A stretch of DNA of 64,000 nucleotides from Thiobacillus denitrificans (GCA_002343685.1 DDRS01000007.1:1-64000), one strand, 5' to 3'. Shown: positions 8,852 through 16,929, counted from the stretch's first letter. Program-made: numbers and translations. Notes: a model not told the origin generated them from the sequence alone.

Positions 8852-10438
8852 ATGACATCCCCTGCATTGCCAGCCGAACAGCTACAGAACGAGGAAATGC
8901 TGGTCATTCGCGAATCGGCACGCCTGGTGGGAAAAAGCCTGGAGCCCGAACCGGTGATCCGCGAAATGCTGCATCTGGTCTCGGAGTTTCTTGGGCTCAA
9001 TCGCGGGCGCGTGGTGTTGCGGCAGCCCGACGGCGACTATGCGATCCGTTATGCCTACGGCCTGACGGCCACGGAAATCAAGCGCGGCGTCTATCATCCG
9101 GGGGTAGGCGTCACCGGGCGCGCCCTGCAAAGCGGCGAGCCGGTGATCGTGCAGGACATCGACAACGATCCGCATTACCTCGCGCGCGCGGTGGACCGTT
9201 CACACCTGCCGAACGAAACGGTCAGCTTCATTGCGCTGCCGCTGCGTAGCGATGGCGAGGTCCTGGGCCTGCTGGGGGTGCACCGCATCCGCGGACGCGC
9301 GCGGGCATTGACCGACGACCTGCGCATCCTCGAAATCATCGCCACGCTGATCACGCAGATCCTCAAACTGAACGATCGCGTGGCGGAGCAGACCGCCCGT
9401 CTGGAACACGAGAACCGCGAACTCAAATGGGCGCTCGAGCGCGGCACGCCGCAGCCGGCCACGCTCGGCATCGTCGGCGAATCGCCCGCCCTGCGTCATG
9501 CCTTGCGCCAGATCGAACAGGTATCGTCCACCGACGTGACGGTGCTGCTGCTGGGCGAATCGGGCACCGGCAAGGAGTTGTTCGCCCGCGCGCTGCATCT
9601 GTCGAGCCCGCGGCGCGACCAGCCTTTCGTCAAGGTGAACTGCGGCGCAATCCCGGAAAACCTGTTCGAGTCGGAATTGTTCGGCTACGAGAAAGGCGCA
9701 TTCACCGGCGCGGTCACGGCACGGGCCGGTTACTTCGAGCAGGCGAACGGCGGTACGCTGTTCCTCGACGAGATCGGCGAGCTACCGCTGTCGATGCAGG
9801 TGAAGCTCTTGCGCGTGCTACAGGAGAAATCGCTGCAGCGCGTCGGCGGCCGCCGCGAAACGCCGATCGACGTACGCATCGTCGCCGCCACCAACCTCGA
9901 CCTGCAGCAGCAGGTGAGCGCAGGCCGCTTCCGTCTCGACCTGTATTACCGCCTCAACATCATTCCGATCCGCCTGCCCGCACTACGCGAACGTCCCGAG
10001 GACATCCGCCCGCTGGTGCGCCACCAGCTCAACCTAATCAGCCAGAGCTATCAGCGCAACGTCGGCCTGACGCCGGAGGCGATGGAGACGCTGGCGGGCT
10101 ACCACTGGCCGGGCAATATCCGGCAATTGCGCAACGTACTGGAACGCCTGGTGCTGCTGGCCGAGGGCGCGACGATTCCGGCACAGGAGGTCGAACGCGT
10201 GATCCACAGCGAAGCCACGCCGGAGAACGGCAGATCGTTCGGCAGCGTCCCGGCGAGCCCGCCTGCGGTTGCCGCCGTACGCCCCTATCTCCCTGCGCAG
10301 TCGCACGATCGTCAGCAGATCGCGCAGGCGCTGGCGCACGCCCATGGCAACAAATCGCGCGCGGCCCAGATGCTGGGGCTGACTCTGCGCCAGCTGAACT
10401 ATCGCCTGCAACGGCTCGAAGCGGCCGAAGCAAGCTGA
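8852..10438 (+). CDS. NifA-type sigma54-dependent transcriptional activator (GAF-AAA+-HTH)
   Basis: 528 residues. An N-terminal GAF sensor domain (about 35-170), a short coiled linker (about 172-195), a sigma54-interaction AAA+ domain (about 205-440) with Walker A GESGTGKE at 235-242, GAFTGA at 282-287 and Walker B LFLDE at 303-307, and a C-terminal Fis-type HTH (HGNKSRAAQMLGLTLRQLNY). It should bind upstream sites and drive RNA polymerase containing RpoN. It lies between the divergent cynABDS operon and the OsmC-flavoprotein-rubredoxin operon, whose start carries a strong -24/-12 promoter. Control of the downstream operon is well supported by position; control of cyn is likely. The GAF ligand is unknown. 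ATG 8852 follows AGGAAT at 8842-8847. Confidence 0.93.
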   Translation: MTSPALPAEQLQNEEMLVIRESARLVGKSLEPEPVIREMLHLVSEFLGLNRGRVVLRQPDGDYAIRYAYGLTATEIKRGVYHPGVGVTGRALQSGEPVIVQDIDNDPHYLARAVDRSHLPNETVSFIALPLRSDGEVLGLLGVHRIRGRARALTDDLRILEIIATLITQILKLNDRVAEQTARLEHENRELKWALERGTPQPATLGIVGESPALRHALRQIEQVSSTDVTVLLLGESGTGKELFARALHLSSPRRDQPFVKVNCGAIPENLFESELFGYEKGAFTGAVTARAGYFEQANGGTLFLDEIGELPLSMQVKLLRVLQEKSLQRVGGRRETPIDVRIVAATNLDLQQQVSAGRFRLDLYYRLNIIPIRLPALRERPEDIRPLVRHQLNLISQSYQRNVGLTPEAMETLAGYHWPGNIRQLRNVLERLVLLAEGATIPAQEVERVIHSEATPENGRSFGSVPASPPAVAAVRPYLPAQSHDRQQIAQALAHAHGNKSRAAQMLGLTLRQLNYRLQRLEAAEAS

Positions 10439-10460
10439 CAATGGTTGACAATTTGTTAGC
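10436..10460. promoter_or_regulatory. Putative upstream activating sequence for the 10.6-12.9 kb operon
   Basis: Tandem TGACAATGG and TTGACAATTTGTTAGC, containing the dyad ACAA-T-TTGT, lie about 80-100 bases before the sigma54 promoter at 10536. This is the usual distance for an enhancer-binding-protein site. The core GTTGACA matches sites near the regulator's own start. Confidence 0.4.
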
Positions 10461-10535
10461 GCAGGCAATGGGCGACAACCAGACGGGAAGGAAAATATGA
10501 ATAACAAACAACGACTTGACGCGTCATTTCGGAGC

Positions 10536-10552
10536 TGGCACAGGAATCGCAA
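10536..10552 (+). promoter_or_regulatory. Sigma54 (-24/-12) promoter
   Basis: TGGCACAGGAATCGCAA: TGGCAC, five bases, TCGCA. GG and GC are exactly ten bases apart, and only one core base differs from TGGCAC-N5-TTGCA. The start of transcription would be near 10562, leaving a leader of about 40 bases to the gene at 10601. It directly follows the gene for a sigma54 activator. Confidence 0.75.
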
Positions 10553-10600
10553 TACAGGTCATGTCGGTTCCCCGACCCCGCTCAACCAAGGAGTCATGCC

Positions 10601-11143
10601 ATGTCTGAAGTCGTTGCCCTGAAAACCCAAACCATCCTCGAGCCCATTTCCAGCGAAGGCCTCGCCGCGCTATCCACCAAAGGCAAGGCCAACCCGCAAT
10701 CGGTCGTCACGCTGAAAGCGAAGACCGTATGCGAAAGCAAGTTCCGCAATCTCACCTACGTACGCAACCTGCCGGCCCACGTGATCGACGAGCCGCCGCA
10801 CCTGCTGGGCGACGACACCGCGCCGAATCCGTCCGAAGCCGTGCTGGCCACGCTGGGTTCTTGCCTGTCGGTCGGCCTGCACGCCAACGCCGTGGCGCGC
10901 GGCATCACGCTGTCGAAGATCGAGCTCGAACTCGAAGGCGACATCAACGTGACCGCCGTGTGGGGCGTGGGCGACCTCGACCCGATGAAGAAGCTGGGCT
11001 TTACCGACGTGCGCGTGAAAGTGCACCTGGAAGGCGACGCCACCGAGGCCGAACTGAAGGATCTGGTCGCGCATTCCAACGCCTGGTCGCCGGTGGCCAA
11101 CACGCTGCGCAATCCGGTGAACGTCAGCGTCGAGCTGGCCTGA
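10601..11143 (+). CDS. OsmC-family protein lacking the resolving cysteine
   Basis: 180 residues with the OsmC/Ohr fold. The conserved NPSEAVLATLGSCLSVGLHANAVARG helix carries C88, at the position of the peroxidatic cysteine. The second family cysteine, normally in a C-P-V motif, is replaced: the protein reads NAWSPVANTL, with S163 there. A further C44 lies near the N-terminus. Canonical OsmC/Ohr thiol peroxidases need both cysteines, so this member may instead bind a thiol or persulfide or use another partner. First gene after the sigma54 promoter at 10536. ATG 10601 follows AAGGAG at 10589-10594. The next gene begins 30 bases later. Confidence 0.85.
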   Translation: MSEVVALKTQTILEPISSEGLAALSTKGKANPQSVVTLKAKTVCESKFRNLTYVRNLPAHVIDEPPHLLGDDTAPNPSEAVLATLGSCLSVGLHANAVARGITLSKIELELEGDINVTAVWGVGDLDPMKKLGFTDVRVKVHLEGDATEAELKDLVAHSNAWSPVANTLRNPVNVSVELA

Positions 11144-11173
11144 GCCGTCCCTTTATCGAATCAGGAGCGCACC

Positions 11174-12343
11174 ATGCCCGCCGTCGCCCTCGCCCCCACT
11201 CTCCCGCTTGAAGCCTGCGAAATCCTGCCGGGCTTGTCCGACCTCATCGCCGAAGAACTCGCGCCCAAGGTGATCGACATCGACCTGAAGGGCCTATATC
11301 CCGACACCTTTCTGCGCAAGCTCGGCGCGCTCGGCGGACTGGGCGGCCTCACGCCGGCGTCGCACGGCGGCAGCGGGATCGGCCTGAAACACGCGATCCA
11401 GATCATCGAGGAAGCGTCCAAGCACTGCGTGTCCACCGGCTTCCTGCTGTGGGCACAGTACGCGCTGCAGTGGTACGTGCTGAATGGCACCAACCCCGCG
11501 CTCGCAGCCGACATGCTGCCGAAGATGGCGCGCGGCGAGGTATTGGGCGGCACCGCGCAGTCGAACACCATGAAGTCCTGCGTGGGCATCGAGGAAACCC
11601 GTCTCAAGGCGCAGCGCGTCGAGGGCGGCTACCGCGTCAACGGCGTGCTGCCCTGGGTGTCGAATATCGGGCCAGAGCATCATTTCCACATGGGCGCCTC
11701 GCTATCCGACGCGCCAGGGCTGGTGATTGGCCTGCTGCACGGTAGCACGCGCGGCCTCACGCTGGCGCAGAACGCGCACTTCATCGGCATGGAAGGCACC
11801 AACACCTTCGCCTGCCAGTTCCGCGACGTGTTCCTGCCCGACGCGCAGGTGGTCTGCCACCCACACGAATTCGACACTTTCCGCGACCGCACCAAATCGG
11901 CCTTCATCCTGTTGCAGATGGGCATGGGCCTCGGCCTCGTCGATGCCTGCGTGGGCATGATGCAACGGGCCGACAAGCAGTTCGGCCACGTCAACCGCTT
12001 CCTCGACGTCCAGGCTGACGCCCTGCAAGCCGAGCTCGACGCCGCGCGTGCCGCGACCTACGACCTGGCCGACCGCATCGACCGCGACGGCAGCCTGCCG
12101 CACGTGAAGGAAACGCTGCAACTGCGGCTGGCCGGCAGCGAATTGAGCCTGAAGGCCGCCAACGCGGCGATGCTGCATCTGGGCGCCAAGGGCTATTTGT
12201 CGAATAATGCGGCACAGCGCAGATTGCGCGAGGCCTACTTCATCGCCATCGTCACCCCGGCGATCAAGCACCTGCGCAAGGAGCTGCATGAGTTCGATAG
12301 CCACGCCTGCGCACTGGCGCAGGATGAAAGAGAGGTCGCATGA
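11174..12343 (+). CDS. Acyl-CoA-dehydrogenase-fold flavoprotein, probably an oxidoreductase or monooxygenase
   Basis: 389 residues with the three-part acyl-CoA dehydrogenase architecture: N-terminal helical domain, middle beta domain (GEVLGGTAQSNTMKSCVG, GYRVNGVLPWVSNIGP) and C-terminal helical bundle (NAAMLHLGAKGYLSNN). Where acyl-CoA dehydrogenases place the catalytic glutamate (YEGT), this protein reads FIAIVTPAIKHLRKEL, so ordinary alpha-beta dehydrogenation looks unlikely. The fold is shared by flavin-dependent monooxygenases and sulfur-acquisition enzymes such as DszC and SfnB; relation to these is a guess. It is coupled by ATGA overlap to a DUF302 gene and then to a rubredoxin that could supply electrons. 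Cytoplasmic; no signal peptide. Confidence 0.8.
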   Translation: MPAVALAPTLPLEACEILPGLSDLIAEELAPKVIDIDLKGLYPDTFLRKLGALGGLGGLTPASHGGSGIGLKHAIQIIEEASKHCVSTGFLLWAQYALQWYVLNGTNPALAADMLPKMARGEVLGGTAQSNTMKSCVGIEETRLKAQRVEGGYRVNGVLPWVSNIGPEHHFHMGASLSDAPGLVIGLLHGSTRGLTLAQNAHFIGMEGTNTFACQFRDVFLPDAQVVCHPHEFDTFRDRTKSAFILLQMGMGLGLVDACVGMMQRADKQFGHVNRFLDVQADALQAELDAARAATYDLADRIDRDGSLPHVKETLQLRLAGSELSLKAANAAMLHLGAKGYLSNNAAQRRLREAYFIAIVTPAIKHLRKELHEFDSHACALAQDEREVA

Positions 12344-12729
12344 TCCGTTTTGCCGTATCGCTATCAGTGGACGAAGCCGCAGAGAAACTGATCGCCGCCA
12401 TCGCCGCCTATCCGATGGGTCTGGTCGCCCACGCCAATGGCCAGGCCAATTGCGCAAAAAAGGGGATCGAGGTGCCGGCCGACCAGATCCTCGAGGTGTT
12501 TCGCCCCGACTATGCCGCCAAGGTCTGGGCGGCGGAAAAAGCGGCGGGCATCGATATCCCGCTGCGCATCCACCTGTACGAGGCCGGCGGCCGCACCTGG
12601 GTCGCGCATCGCCCTGCCACCGACGTCTTCAAACCCTACGTCAACCCGCAGCTCGATGTGCTGGGCGGCGAGCTCGACGCCATCTTCAATCAACTGCTGG
12701 CCACGCTCAATCCGTGGAAACTGCCATGA
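12340..12729 (+). CDS. DUF302-domain protein
   Basis: 129 residues, cytoplasmic by appearance. The sequence has DUF302-like character: an N-terminal strand then SVDEAAEKLIAAIAAYPMGLVAHANGQANCAKKG, a central alpha/beta region ending in IPLRIHLYEAGG, and a late TWVAHRPATDVFKPY. Function of the domain is not established. It overlaps the flavoprotein gene upstream by ATGA and the rubredoxin gene downstream by ATGA, so all three are probably made together at matched levels. A single cysteine (about residue 38) is the only obvious redox residue. Confidence 0.72.
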   Translation: MIRFAVSLSVDEAAEKLIAAIAAYPMGLVAHANGQANCAKKGIEVPADQILEVFRPDYAAKVWAAEKAAGIDIPLRIHLYEAGGRTWVAHRPATDVFKPYVNPQLDVLGGELDAIFNQLLATLNPWKLP

Positions 12730-12938
12730 TGAATCTCTCCGCTGCTGTCTCTGCCCCCGAATCCGTTCCCGCCTTCCGCAAATGGACCTGCGCCGTCTGC
12801 GACTATGTCTACGACGAGGCGCTCGGCGACCCCGACCACGGCCTCGCGCCGGGCACCCGCTACGAAGCCATCCCCGACGACTGGAGCTGTCCCGACTGCG
12901 GCGTGACCAAGGCGGATTTCTACTGCTTCGACGACTGA
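12726..12938 (+). CDS. Rubredoxin
   Basis: 70 residues. The iron site has two CxxC motifs, C22/C25 (WTCAVCDYVYD) and C55/C58 (WSCPDCGV), with the typical LAPGT and DDWSCPDCG surroundings. About 17 residues precede the usual rubredoxin start. Rubredoxins are one-electron carriers to oxygenases, peroxidases or reductases. Being last in an operon with an OsmC protein and an acyl-CoA-dehydrogenase-like flavoprotein, it probably feeds electrons to one of them. The ATG overlaps the upstream stop (ATGA). Confidence 0.94.
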   Translation: MMNLSAAVSAPESVPAFRKWTCAVCDYVYDEALGDPDHGLAPGTRYEAIPDDWSCPDCGVTKADFYCFDD

Positions 12939-13042
12939 TGCGTGATGCACAAACCACCCAGTCCGCACCGGCCTGGTTTTGACTTTCCTCCCCTCACAGC
13001 CCCGCCGAAGATCAAGTGTGTCGGGTGAGCGGCAAAGGTGTT

Positions 13043-13097
13043 TGAGCCCTAAAGGACTCCGATCCACTACGCGCTGAAGCGCGTGTGGAGTCGTTTG
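13043..13097. repeat. Hairpin repeat, copy 1 (GGACTCCGATCCACTA family)
   Basis: Shares its flanks with 33171-33226: both read GGACTCCGATCCACTA, a short variable stem, then TGTGGAGTCGT. In this copy the stem is ACGCGC/GCGCGT around a TGAA loop, extended by CCAC/GTGG and GACT/AGTC. The variable stem changes with pairing preserved between copies. Confidence 0.65.
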
Positions 13098-13207
13098 CCC
13101 CGCCCACAAAAAACAAATTAAAAACAGCAAGGCGAGGCGAGTTCTTCGCCGCCCGTCCGGTGGGCTCGATTTCCGGGAATTCGGGGTTGTCGGGGTCGCC
13201 TTTCTTT

Positions 13208-13241
13208 GGTTACTTTCTTTGGCGAGACAAAGAAAGTAACC
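13208..13241. repeat. Perfect 14-bp inverted repeat
   Basis: GGTTACTTTCTTTG, loop GCGAGA, then CAAAGAAAGTAACC. Arms are perfectly complementary. There is no T-tract after either arm, so it is not an ordinary terminator; it looks like a dispersed extragenic palindrome. Confidence 0.7.
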
Positions 13242-13305
13242 AGCTGCCGGGCTACCCCCGGCCAACGGTCAGGTGTCCTGCGAAATCCCTCACTACTATT
13301 GACAG

Positions 13306-13331
13306 CCCTTCGACAGGCTCAGGGCGAACGG
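13306..13331. repeat. 26-bp dispersed repeat, copy B
   Basis: CCCTTCGACAGGCTCAGGGC and following six bases match 39-64 with a single A/G difference. The repeat is palindromic in part and extragenic in both places. Confidence 0.6.
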
Positions 13332-13462
13332 GCAAGGGCCAGTGCTTTTTGCAAGCGTCCACTCAGTGCGAGCGACTGGATTGTTTCGCTGCTAAGCGAC
13401 TCGCAATGACGGCACCCCGTCCTCAATTTCGGGAATCCCCGCCGCCCCGGTAAAATCCGGGG

Positions 13463-14020
13463 ATGATCGTCTATCTCCACGGCTTCAACTCCTCTCCCGC
13501 CTCCGGCAAGGCCCGGCAGCTGGGCGAGCACATGGCGCACCTCGGGCGGCAGGCCGATTACTATTGCCCGGCGCTCGCCAACAGCCCGCGTGCGGCCATT
13601 GCCCAGGTCGAGGCCGAACTGGCACAACGCCACCCTGAATCCGTCACCTTGGTCGGCAGTTCACTGGGCGGCTTCTATGCCACCCACCTGGCCGAGCGGC
13701 ACGGCTGGAAGGCGGTGCTGGTGAATCCCGCCGTGCACGCACACACGCTGCTGCGCGCCGCACTTGGCCCGCAGACCAACTGGCACAGCGGCGAGACGTG
13801 GGAACTTACCGAGGCGCATCTGGCCGAACTCGCGGCACTCGACGTTTCCGCCATCTCGCGACCGGAGCGCTATCTGCTGCTGGCGCAGACCGGCGACGAG
13901 GTGCTCGACTACCGCGACGCCGTCGCCTACTACACAGGCGCCACGCAGATCATCGAAGACGGCGGCGACCACGGTTTTGCCGGGTTCGAACGCCACTTCC
14001 AAACCATCCTGGATTTCTGA
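13463..14020 (+). CDS. YqiA/YcfP-type alpha/beta-hydrolase esterase
   Basis: 185 residues, cytoplasmic. Small esterase with the nucleophile elbow GSSLGG (serine at about 68), an acid in TGDEVLDY and a histidine in GGDHGF, giving a complete catalytic triad. The start MIVYLHGFNSSP is the family's usual N-terminus with the oxyanion HG motif, so ATG 13463 is secure. It lies six bases before the RNB ribonuclease gene and is probably cotranscribed with it. Natural substrate unknown. Confidence 0.85.
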   Translation: MIVYLHGFNSSPASGKARQLGEHMAHLGRQADYYCPALANSPRAAIAQVEAELAQRHPESVTLVGSSLGGFYATHLAERHGWKAVLVNPAVHAHTLLRAALGPQTNWHSGETWELTEAHLAELAALDVSAISRPERYLLLAQTGDEVLDYRDAVAYYTGATQIIEDGGDHGFAGFERHFQTILDF

Positions 14021-14026
14021 TTTTCC

Positions 14027-15895
14027 ATGCATCTCATCTTTGAAGAGGACGGCCATTTCAAGGCCGGCTCCATCCTGTCCGAAACCGACGCCACGGCGCA
14101 GGTGGAGGCGGCCTCGGGCAAGCGCAGCAAGATCAAGACGGCCAATATCCTGCTGCGCTTCGCCGCGCCGGCGCCGGCCGAGGTGATGGCCGAAGCCGAG
14201 ACGCTGACGGCGGATCTCGACGCCGATTTCCTGTGGGAAGTGGCAGGCACCGAGGAATTCGGCTTCGAGCAGCTGGCGCAGGAGTACTACGGCCACGCGC
14301 CGCGACCGGCCGAATCGGTCGCGCTGCTGCTGAAGCTGCACGCGTCGCCGATTTATTTTCATAAGAAGGGCAAGGGACGCTACCGCCCGGCGCCGGCCGA
14401 AACGCTGGCGGCGGCCAAGGCCGGTCTGGAGAAGAAACGCCTCGCGACGGAACGGCAAGCGCATCTGGCCACCGAGCTTGCGGCCTTCCGCCTACCGCCC
14501 GAATACGTCTCGCTGATCCCACGCATCCTCATCGCGCCGGACAAGAACACGCTGGAATACAAGGCGCTGGAAGACGCGGCAACGGTCACCGGGCTGTCGC
14601 AATTGAGACTCATCGAACGCTGCGGTGCGATCCCGTCGACGCTCGACTTCCACATGGCGACCTTCCTGCTGGAATATTTCCCGCGCGGCACCGGTTTCGC
14701 CCCGGTCACCGAGCCAATGGATCCCCCCGAGTTGCCTAGGAGCAGCGTGCGCGCGTTCTCGATGGACGACGAAGCGACCACCGAGATCGATGATGCGCTG
14801 TCGGTCGAATGGCGCGATGATGGCAGCGTCCGCGTCGGCATCCATATCGCCGCGCCGGCACTCGGCATCGCGCCGGGCTCCGAGCTAGATAAGGTGGCGC
14901 GCGAGCGGCTCTCCACCGTGTACTACCCCGGCGACAAGATCACCATGCTGCCCGAGGCGCTGATCCATCACTACACGCTGGGCGAGACTCACGATTGTCC
15001 GGCGCTGTCGCTGTATGTCGACGTGGCGCCCGATCTACGCGTGCTCGGCACCGAGACCCGGCTGGAAATGGTGCACATCGCCGACAACCTGCGCCACGAA
15101 ACGCTGGAGGTGCAGTTCAATGACGAGACCCTGCGCAATCCCGACGTGCCCGACTATCCTTATCGCCGCGAACTCGAATGGCTGCGCGACTTTGCTGCCG
15201 TACTCGAAGCGGGGCGGGGCAAAGCCGACAATGTGGATCGCGTCGACTACAACTTCAAGCTCGACGGCGAGCACATCAGCATCGTCCCGCGCAAGCGCGG
15301 CAGCCCGATCGACAAGGTGGTCTCCGAACTGATGATTTTCGCCAACGCGCACTGGGGCGGCTGGCTGGCCGAAAAGCGCGTGCCCGGCATCTACCGTGCC
15401 CAGGCCAACGGCAAGACACGCATGACGACGTCCCCCGACCCCCACGTGGGCCTCGGCGTCGACCAGTATGCGTGGTCGTCCTCGCCGCTGCGGCGCTACG
15501 TCGACCTGGTCAACCAGCGACAGCTGATCAGCATCGTGCAAGGAGCCGATCCGGTGTATCCCCCGAGGAGCGAGCAATTGTTCTCGACCGTACGCGACTT
15601 CGAGCTGGCTTACGACGCCTACAATGAATTCCAGCGGCGGCTCGAACGCTACTGGATGCTACGCTGGCTGATCCAGGAAAACGTCCATGAAGTTACCGCC
15701 AGCGTGATCCGCGAAGACCTGGTTCGCTTCGACAACTTGCCGATGGTGACGCGTGCACCCTCGGTGATGGGCATCGCGCCGGGATCGAACGTGCGGCTGG
15801 CCATTTCCAGCATCGATTTGCTGGACATCGGTTTTCATGCCGAGTATCTGGAGACGGTCGCCCTGCCGCCTGACAGCGCCGCCGTCGTTCCGTAG
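14027..15895 (+). CDS. RNB-domain (RNase II/R superfamily) exoribonuclease
   Basis: 622 residues. An N-terminal region of about 220 residues precedes an RNB catalytic domain (about 240-540). The active site motif is present: FSMDDEATTEIDDALSVEW, with the acidic residues that hold magnesium. A late motif (YAWSSSPLRRYVDLVNQRQL) matches the conserved SPLRRYxDLxxH region of RNase II/R. The protein is shorter than RNase R and I see no clear cold-shock domain, so it belongs to the smaller RNB group found in many betaproteobacteria. Processive 3'-5' RNA degradation is expected from the family. Follows the esterase gene by six bases. Confidence 0.88.
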   Translation: MHLIFEEDGHFKAGSILSETDATAQVEAASGKRSKIKTANILLRFAAPAPAEVMAEAETLTADLDADFLWEVAGTEEFGFEQLAQEYYGHAPRPAESVALLLKLHASPIYFHKKGKGRYRPAPAETLAAAKAGLEKKRLATERQAHLATELAAFRLPPEYVSLIPRILIAPDKNTLEYKALEDAATVTGLSQLRLIERCGAIPSTLDFHMATFLLEYFPRGTGFAPVTEPMDPPELPRSSVRAFSMDDEATTEIDDALSVEWRDDGSVRVGIHIAAPALGIAPGSELDKVARERLSTVYYPGDKITMLPEALIHHYTLGETHDCPALSLYVDVAPDLRVLGTETRLEMVHIADNLRHETLEVQFNDETLRNPDVPDYPYRRELEWLRDFAAVLEAGRGKADNVDRVDYNFKLDGEHISIVPRKRGSPIDKVVSELMIFANAHWGGWLAEKRVPGIYRAQANGKTRMTTSPDPHVGLGVDQYAWSSSPLRRYVDLVNQRQLISIVQGADPVYPPRSEQLFSTVRDFELAYDAYNEFQRRLERYWMLRWLIQENVHEVTASVIREDLVRFDNLPMVTRAPSVMGIAPGSNVRLAISSIDLLDIGFHAEYLETVALPPDSAAVVP

Positions 15896-15903
15896 AATCC
15901 AGC

Positions 15904-16824
15904 TTGTCCGATCATATCGAGTCCATGGTGTCTTCTGCTCCTGCCCCGTCTCCCGCTCTCGCCGCGCCCTCCAAACAGGGCACGCGCATGGCGCTGGCCC
16001 TGCTGGCGTCGGCGGCGGTGCATGGCATGGTGCTCTCGACCCAGTTCGTGCATGTCAATCCGCACTTGTTCGAGGATCCCAATCTGCCGATGGAGGTGGT
16101 GCTGGTCAACGCCAAAAGCGTGGACTCCCCGCTCAATCCCGACGCACTGGCACAGGTGAACCTGGCAGGCGGCGGCAACACCGATGAAGACCGCCGGCTG
16201 AAAAGCCCGCTTCCCGCCAGCGCCAGAACCCAGACCGGGGCCGAGGAAGCCGCCTTGCAGGCAAAGGTGGCCTCCCTCGAACAGCAGGCCAAAACCCTGT
16301 TGAGCCAACTGAAGCCCGACGCTCAACTGCACACCCCGCCGCCGGTAGAACCCCCCGCTCCCGTCCAGCCCACTGTCGACGCCAGCCAACTCAACGAACA
16401 GGCACGCGAAATGGCGCAACTGCAGGCGCGCATCTCGCAGCAATGGGATGAATACCAGAAACGTCCCAAGCGCGCCTTCGTCGGGGCCAACACACGCGAA
16501 TACGACTTCGCACGCTACGTCGAGGACTGGGTCACCAAGGTCGAGCGCATCGGCAACGTCAACTATCCCGAGGCTGCGCGCCGCCAGGGCATTTACGGCA
16601 GCCTGAGACTGACCGTATCGATCTATGCCAACGGCCGCATCGAGAAAGTCGACATCGATCGTTCGTCCGGTTCCAAGATCCTCGACACCGCCGCCACCAA
16701 GATCGTCGAGCTCGCCGCCCCCTACGCGCCCTTTCCCGACGAGATGCGGAAAAAGGTCGACATCCTGTCGATCACCCGCACCTGGACCTTCACGCGCTCC
16801 GATCAGCTCGTCGGGACTGACTGA
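15904..16824 (+). CDS. TonB-family energy transducer
   Basis: 306 residues from TTG 15904; ATG 15925 is an alternative start giving 299, and neither has a strong ribosome site. One N-terminal membrane helix (MALALLASAAVHGMVLSTQF) is followed by a long periplasmic linker with a coiled stretch (EEAALQAKVASLEQQAKTLL) and a proline-rich part (PPPVEPPAPVQPT). The C-terminal TonB domain (about 215-300) contains NYPEAARRQGIYGSLRLTVS and the family's YAPFPDEM. It should couple the proton-motive force to outer-membrane transport. No exbB, exbD or receptor gene is adjacent. Confidence 0.85.
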   Translation: MSDHIESMVSSAPAPSPALAAPSKQGTRMALALLASAAVHGMVLSTQFVHVNPHLFEDPNLPMEVVLVNAKSVDSPLNPDALAQVNLAGGGNTDEDRRLKSPLPASARTQTGAEEAALQAKVASLEQQAKTLLSQLKPDAQLHTPPPVEPPAPVQPTVDASQLNEQAREMAQLQARISQQWDEYQKRPKRAFVGANTREYDFARYVEDWVTKVERIGNVNYPEAARRQGIYGSLRLTVSIYANGRIEKVDIDRSSGSKILDTAATKIVELAAPYAPFPDEMRKKVDILSITRTWTFTRSDQLVGTD

Positions 16825-16929
16825 ATTCCGTCATTGCCACCGTTCGCAGGGCCGGGCACCACGCCGCGACCGTCTCACCAATCCACAAAAAAACATATTA
16901 ATCAATATTTTACAGACATCCGCCTCCCG

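Larger units (their letters stand above)
12939..13462. other. Gene-free, repeat-rich gap
   Basis: About 520 bases with no convincing coding sequence. It holds three separate repeat or hairpin elements (13043-13097, 13208-13241, 13306-13331). A further stretch at about 13375-13412 (GTTTCGCTGCTAAGCGACTC) contains its own short stem, CGCT/AGCG. A 122-residue frame on the plus strand (13085-13453) runs through all of these and reads as low-complexity translation of repeats, so it is not called. Confidence 0.6.

Noticed and set aside
13085..13453. 122-codon plus-strand frame in the gap
   Set aside because: Runs through three palindromic repeats and has no ribosome site; it is translation of repeat DNA.
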